Source: an uncultured Thiohalocapsa sp.
Lineage (GTDB): Bacteria > Pseudomonadota > Gammaproteobacteria > Chromatiales > Chromatiaceae
NCBI RefSeq assembly: GCF_913063425.1
Contig: NZ_CAJXYK010000054.1
Coordinates: forward strand, 1 to 35,783
DNA length: 35,783 nucleotides
Direction of reading: 5' to 3'
The notes below the pieces were generated by a model. The model was not told the origin of the DNA, searched no databases, and saw nothing but the letters and a program-made list of their open reading frames with translations. The translations under genes were made by a program, and so were the position numbers. Position 1 is the first letter of the stretch, and the number at the start of each line of letters is the position of its first letter. Shown one piece after another: positions 32,056 through 35,783 of this stretch.

Positions 32056-32116
32056 GCTCGCGACACCGCTGCCGCGGCGTCGCGTATCGCCGGGCGCTCC
32101 GCGCCCGTGGCGACGA
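32056..32116. repeat. Dispersed two-hairpin element (copy 2)
   Basis: CTCGCGACACCGC, loop TGCC, GCGGCGTCGCG and then GGGCGCTCCGCGCCC repeat the organisation seen at 23128-23187. One base pair of the first stem is lost. It lies 33 bp beyond the stop codon of the PD-(D/E)XK gene. Confidence 0.65.
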
Positions 32117-32148
32117 GCCGGCGCGGGGCACCGGCGCGCGGACACGGC

Positions 32149-33702
32149 TCAGCCGCCCAGCGTCTCCACGTCGAAGCCCACCACACGGCGCTGCTCGCGG
32201 CTGAATTCGACGCCGATGAGTTGGATCGGCTCGCCGCTGCCGCGGTGGCGGTCGGCGTAGCCCTTGGCCTTCAATTGCGCCAGCGCGCCCCCGTCCGGTG
32301 CCAGCTCGACCACTTTGAATTCGAACAGGTACACCTGGCCGTTGAAGCGCAGGGCCATGTCGAGCCGCCCGGCGTTGCTCGACTCCTCCGGGGTCAGATC
32401 AACTCCTAAGCTCGCGAAGTAGGCGTAGAAGACGCTGGCGTAGTAGCCCTCGTACCTCGCGATGGGGTTGTTGCGGTACCAGTCGTGGGGGATGCTCGCG
32501 AAGAACGCGGTGAACAGTTGCTGCATGCCGCTGAAGTCGTTGGCCTGCAGCAGCGCATAGAGCTGGCCGGTCTGGCGCGGGATCTCGGAATGGCCGCCGC
32601 CCAGGCGGTCGAGCAGCGCGGCGTTGAGCGCGGCGCGCACCTCCAGATTGGGATAGCGCAGGCGGTATTGGATGAAGGCGCCGGCGCGCTGCACGCGGTC
32701 GATGGTCAGATAGCCGGTCTGCCACAGCAGCGCCTCGGTGGTGATGCGCTCCACGTCGAAGGCGCCGAGCAGCTGCTCGGTGGTGAGCAGGTGCTCCAGG
32801 CGCGGCAGGTCGGTGTGGCGCTCGGTGAGCACGTCGACCAGGAAGGTCGGCGTGGCGGTCTCGAACCACCAGGGGCGAAACTCGCGCTCCTGGAACAACA
32901 ACAACAGATCGAATGGGTTATAGACGGCAGCGCCGGTCCAGTTGTAGCCGTTGTACCAGGTGCGGATCTGATCCCGGTCGAGCCCGGTCAGCTCCGGCGA
33001 AAAGACCTGGTCCAGATCGCCCTCGGTGTAGCCGCAGATCGCCGAATACTCCGCCGAGACGGTGATGTCGCGCAGGTTGTTGAGCCCCGAGAACAAGCTG
33101 ACCTTGCTGAACTTGCTCACCCCGGTCAGGAACGCAAAGCGGATGTGGGCATCGTTGTCCTTGATGACGGAATACAGGTTGCGCAGCCCGTCGCGGGCCT
33201 CGCGGGCGACGTCCGGCCGAGTCAGGTTGTCGAGGATCGGCTTGTCGTACTCGTCCACCAGCACGACGACACGCTCGCCGTGCTCGGCATGGGCGCGGGC
33301 GATGAGCTCGGCGAAGCAGCCCACCGGGTCGTCTGGGTCGCGACAGGGGAGCCCCAGGCGCTCGGCATTGTCGTGCAGCAGCGCCCGGATGCGCCGGTCC
33401 AGCTCGGCGCGGCTCTGCACGACGCCGCCGCCGAAGCTGAGCCGAATGACCGGAAAGCGCCGGCCCCAGTCCCAGCGAGCGTGTGCCTGAAGGCCCCGAA
33501 ACAGCTCTTCGGTGCCGCTGAAGAGCTCCGCCAGCGTGTCCAGGAACAGCGACTTGCCGAAACGCCGCGGGCGCGACAGGAAATAATGCGTGCCTTCTTC
33601 GACCAGGCGCAGCGCAAAGCCTGTCTTGTCGACGTAATAGCAGCCGTCCTCGCGGATCTTGCGGAAGGTCTGGATGCCGATGGGCAGGCGTTTGCGGGGC
33701 AT
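32149..33702 (-). CDS. AAA-ATPase-like / PD-(D/E)XK nuclease-like protein (DUF1703 type)
   Basis: This 517-residue protein has the typical opening of the 'AAA-ATPase-like' family (LPIGIQTFRKIREDGCYYVDKT). It has an atypical Walker A (RPRRFGKS, 44-51), a Walker B (VVVLVDEYDKP, 145-155) and the sensor-like segment FLTGVSKFSKVSLFSGLNNL. A PD-(D/E)XK nuclease-like domain lies at the C-terminus (GRLDMALRF, then YLFEFKVVE, about 456-477). The family is abundant and multi-copy in bacteria with large genomes. Its role is not established, though mobile-element or defence functions are often suggested. All motifs are intact. It stands alone, flanked by repeats on its 3' side and a gene-free stretch on its 5' side. 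Confidence 0.87.
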   Translation of the reverse strand: MPRKRLPIGIQTFRKIREDGCYYVDKTGFALRLVEEGTHYFLSRPRRFGKSLFLDTLAELFSGTEELFRGLQAHARWDWGRRFPVIRLSFGGGVVQSRAELDRRIRALLHDNAERLGLPCRDPDDPVGCFAELIARAHAEHGERVVVLVDEYDKPILDNLTRPDVAREARDGLRNLYSVIKDNDAHIRFAFLTGVSKFSKVSLFSGLNNLRDITVSAEYSAICGYTEGDLDQVFSPELTGLDRDQIRTWYNGYNWTGAAVYNPFDLLLLFQEREFRPWWFETATPTFLVDVLTERHTDLPRLEHLLTTEQLLGAFDVERITTEALLWQTGYLTIDRVQRAGAFIQYRLRYPNLEVRAALNAALLDRLGGGHSEIPRQTGQLYALLQANDFSGMQQLFTAFFASIPHDWYRNNPIARYEGYYASVFYAYFASLGVDLTPEESSNAGRLDMALRFNGQVYLFEFKVVELAPDGGALAQLKAKGYADRHRGSGEPIQLIGVEFSREQRRVVGFDVETLGG

Positions 33703-34194
33703 GGCGGCGGAACGGGGTGCGGCGGTGGCGCCCCCAGTCTAGCGCGCCTGCCGCAGCGTGGCGCCGGCAGCCCGCCGGCGATGCCGCGCCAGCCGACCTG
33801 CCGGACGGCTGCGGCAGCGGCTGCCCGCTCATCGGCACCCGTCCCGCCCGCCTCAACGTGCGACCGATGCCGACCGTGTCAACGCCCCATCCCGGGCAAG
33901 CAAGTCGAGCCCGAGCGGCTGCACTCGGCCGTGCCTGCGCGGCTGCCGGCGGCAGCGCAAAAAAATTCCTCTCGCAACCCTTTGCTCGGGCGATCGGTTT
34001 CCGCCGCGTACAACTTTCGTGCAATTTACCGCCCCGCGCCGGGGTGATAAAACCGCCGACGGCCGGGTGTCGGGAGCTTCAGAAAGCCGTCCGCCCTGGC
34101 CAATCCCGTTGAGTCCGGAGCAACAGCGGAGGCGGACGCCTTTACTCACGCTTGGCACGAGCGTCCACATCAACAAGGGCCACACCCACGCGCG
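33703..34194. other. Intergenic region upstream of the PD-(D/E)XK gene
   Basis: I see no supported gene here. An A-rich patch (CAAAAAAATTCC near 33958-33969) and a drop in GC around 33955-34030 stand out from the surroundings and may mark a promoter or an insertion scar. Nothing else is identifiable. Confidence 0.5.
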
Positions 34195-34195
34195 C

Positions 34196-34786
34196 GGAAC
34201 GGGGTCAGTTCTCGCGCGGAACGGGGTCAGTCTCGCGGAATGGGGTCAGCGCGGAACGGGGTCAGTTCTCGCGTTGTTGGAACGCGGAACGGGGTCAGTT
34301 CTCGTGCGGAACGGGGTCAGTTCTCGTGCGGAACGGGGTCAGCGTGCGGAACGGGGTCAGTTCTCGCGTTGTTGCATCGCGGGGAACGGGGTCAGTTCTC
34401 CTGCGGAACGGGGTCCGCAGCGGAACGGGGTCAGTTCTCGCGTTGTTGCATCGCGGGGAACGGGGTCAGTTCTCCGGGGGAACGCAGCGGGGGAACGGGG
34501 TCAGGGGGGAACGAGGGGAACGGGGTCAGTTCTCGGGAACGGGGTCAGTTCTCGCGTTGTTGCATAGCATCGGAAAGGCGGAACGGGGTCAGTTCTCGCG
34601 TTGTTGCATCGCGTCGCGGGACGGGGTCCGCGGGACCGCGAGGACACGGGGTCAGTTCTCGCGCGAGGACACGGGGTCAGCGCGAGGACACGGGGTCAGT
34701 TCTCGCGTTGTTGCATCGAGGCGGCGAGGACACGGGGTCGGCGAGGACAGGGGGTCAGTTCTCGCGTTGTTGCATCGAGGCGCGGA
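34196..34786 (-). repeat. Array of repeats copied from the 3' end of the adjacent transposase gene
   Basis: About 22 occurrences of GGGGTC(A)G lie here. Seven extend through GGTCAGTTCTCGCGTTGTTG; the others stop early, at GTTCTCGCG, GTTCTC or just after GGTCAG. The rightmost unit is part of the transposase gene: its complement encodes the last residues SMQQREN and the TGA stop. The unit near 34697-34730 matches the gene end for over 30 bp. Lengths and spacings are irregular and there are no unique spacers. Confidence 0.9.
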
Positions 34787-35603
34787 CGATCCGTCCGACC
34801 GTCGAGAGATGGATGCCGAAATGCGCGGCGATGGTTGCGTAGCTGTAGGCGCCGGTCGCGTAAGCTGTCGCAATGGCCGCGTTGCGGTCCGGTTGGGCCG
34901 CCGCGATGTCCGCCAACGTGGGCGGTGGTGGACGCCGCTGGATCTTGGGCACACTCAGACGGTCGCCTTGGATACTCGCCAACGCCTGCATCTTCTCCAC
35001 GAAGGTTTCGTCTCCGAGGTAAACCTGCTGGCGCAAGTTCTGCCAGACGTTGCGCCCGAGTCCTTCGAGAACGAATCTCTTGTAGCGTGCCTGTGCGCGC
35101 TCGCGATCTTCTGCGAACTGCCCCAACACGAAATCCGTCTCCAGCCACCCCGGGGGCGCGCTCTCCCCTGCCGTTACCCGATAACTGCTCCAGCACCACT
35201 GCTCCGGCGCCGTGACCATGCCGGCCCGGACGGGATTGAGCACCACGTAGCGGCTCAACTCCAGCAAATAACTGTCTTTGTCCACCAAAATCCCTTTGAA
35301 GCGCCCTTGAAACAGATGGCCCTGGCGCCCGTGACGTCGGTTCGACGACTGCGTGAACACGCCGTTGAGCTGGCGCATGCCTTTCGACAGATTGCCATCA
35401 ACCGTCTCCACGAGCAGGTGGTAATGGTTGGTCATGAGGCAGTAGGCGTGGCAGAGCCAGTTGTAACGCTCGACGACCTCCGCCAACGTGGCCAAAAACT
35501 GCTCCCGGTCGGCATCGTCCTCGTAGATCGGCTCGCGCCGGTCACCACGCGATGTCACGTGGTAGAGCGCTCCAGGAAATTCGATGCGTAGCGGTCTGGC
35601 CAT
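34755..35603 (-). CDS. REP-associated Y1/HUH transposase with C-terminal helix-turn-helix
   Basis: This 282-residue transposase starts with the family hallmark MARPLRIEFPGALYHVTSRG. The HUH motif is at 60-62 (CLMTNHYHLLVE). The tyrosine helix follows as SYLLELSRYVVLNPVRAGM (Tyr112, Tyr119). Residues about 232-275 form a helix-turn-helix (YSYATIAAHFGIHLSTVGRIVR). The final residues ASMQQREN and the stop codon coincide with one unit of the adjoining repeat array. The ATG at 35603 is the start of the intact gene. An in-frame upstream ATG at 35759 belongs to a partial duplication of the 5' end and would give a 334-residue chimera. It is unrelated in detail to the transposase at 1013-1576 and uses a different repeat. 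Confidence 0.88.
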   Translation of the reverse strand: MARPLRIEFPGALYHVTSRGDRREPIYEDDADREQFLATLAEVVERYNWLCHAYCLMTNHYHLLVETVDGNLSKGMRQLNGVFTQSSNRRHGRQGHLFQGRFKGILVDKDSYLLELSRYVVLNPVRAGMVTAPEQWCWSSYRVTAGESAPPGWLETDFVLGQFAEDRERAQARYKRFVLEGLGRNVWQNLRQQVYLGDETFVEKMQALASIQGDRLSVPKIQRRPPPPTLADIAAAQPDRNAAIATAYATGAYSYATIAAHFGIHLSTVGRIVRASMQQREN

Positions 35604-35627
35604 GTAAGAATCATAGCGCCGACGGTG
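35502..35627 (-). repeat. 5' duplication of transposase gene, inner copy
   Basis: This 126-bp segment covers codons 1-33 of the transposase and 24 bp upstream. It is repeated at 35658-35783 with two substitutions, exactly 156 bp (52 codons) apart, so the reading frame is preserved. Confidence 0.92.
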
Positions 35628-35657
35628 ACACGATGCGAGAACTGACCCCGTGCCCCC

Positions 35658-35783
35658 CTCCCGGTCGGCATCGTCCTCGTAGATCGGCTCGCGCCTGTCA
35701 CCACGTGATGTCACGTGGTAGAGCGCTCCAGGAAATTCGATGCGTAGCGGTCTGGCCATGTAAGAATCATAGCGCCGACGGTG
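35658..35783 (-). repeat. 5' duplication of transposase gene, outer copy (runs off the window)
   Basis: Second copy of 35502-35627, continuing to the window edge, so its full extent is unknown. Between the copies (35628-35657) lies GCGAGAACTGACCCCGT, one repeat unit in the orientation opposite to the array at 34196-34786. Further transposase sequence may continue outside the window. Confidence 0.9.

Larger units (their letters stand above)
31561..32148. other. Intergenic region with two repeat elements
   Basis: No gene is evident in this stretch between vapB and the PD-(D/E)XK gene; open frames on both strands lack recognisable sequence. It contains the second 59-bp repeat (31685-31743) and the second copy of the two-hairpin element (32056-32116). 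Confidence 0.55.

Noticed and set aside
34152-35591. Plus-strand open frame of 479 codons with repeated ERGQFSR or GNGVSS motifs
   Set aside because: It is a translation of the repeat array and of the antisense of the transposase gene.
1-35783. tRNA or rRNA genes
   Set aside because: I saw no sequence resembling conserved tRNA T-loop/acceptor patterns or rRNA segments. A covariance-model scan would be needed to be certain.

Overview
The window comes from a very GC-rich phototrophic purple bacterium. It carries bacteriochlorophyll a tail-end genes (bchG, bchP), a PucC-family light-harvesting assembly transporter, two pucBA antenna operons and carotenoid genes. The carotenoid set pairs a lycopene cyclase and a Rieske-containing putative ring desaturase/methyltransferase (aromatic end group) with two CrtD-type paralogues and a CrtC hydratase (acyclic end group). 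That combination is what is known for okenone, so an okenone-producing purple sulfur bacterium (Chromatiaceae) is the best guess. This is inference from gene content; no rRNA or tRNA gene is present to confirm it.

Layout. (1) 1-6215 is an accessory block: a truncated sorting-signal protein, a Y1/HUH transposase of the REP-associated type (RAYT), and a type IIL (MmeI-like) restriction-modification enzyme, all embedded in arrays of a short hairpin repeat. (2) 6391-23109 is the photosynthesis region: bchG, bchP, a small membrane protein, a pucC-like gene, pucBA copy 1 (minus), crtU-like (minus) divergent from crtY, pucBA copy 2 (minus), an unknown membrane protein (minus) divergent from crtD-like 1, crtD-like 2, crtC and a small membrane protein. 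Both puc promoters and the crtD promoter contain two tandem TGT-N12-ACA palindromes exactly 8 bp apart, the arrangement known for PpsR/CrtJ, so these units probably form one redox/light regulon. (3) 23189-27538 holds a large secreted TPR protein divergent from a protein with a PEP-CTERM-like (VPxP) C-terminal anchor; the latter has a good sigma-54 promoter with an upstream palindrome. (4) 27734-35783 is a second accessory block: a FitAB-type toxin-antitoxin pair, a TPR-sulfotransferase, a VapBC pair bracketed by 59-bp direct repeats, an AAA-like/PD-(D/E)XK protein, and a second Y1 transposase beside an array built from copies of its own 3' end.

The features most worth attention are the two independent transposase/repeat systems, the repeat elements that sit at or inside gene 3' ends, the shared tandem-palindrome promoters including one for an unrecognised membrane protein, the two pucA genes that differ at the bacteriochlorophyll hydrogen-bonding position while sharing an identical PucB, and the apparent CTG start of crtC.
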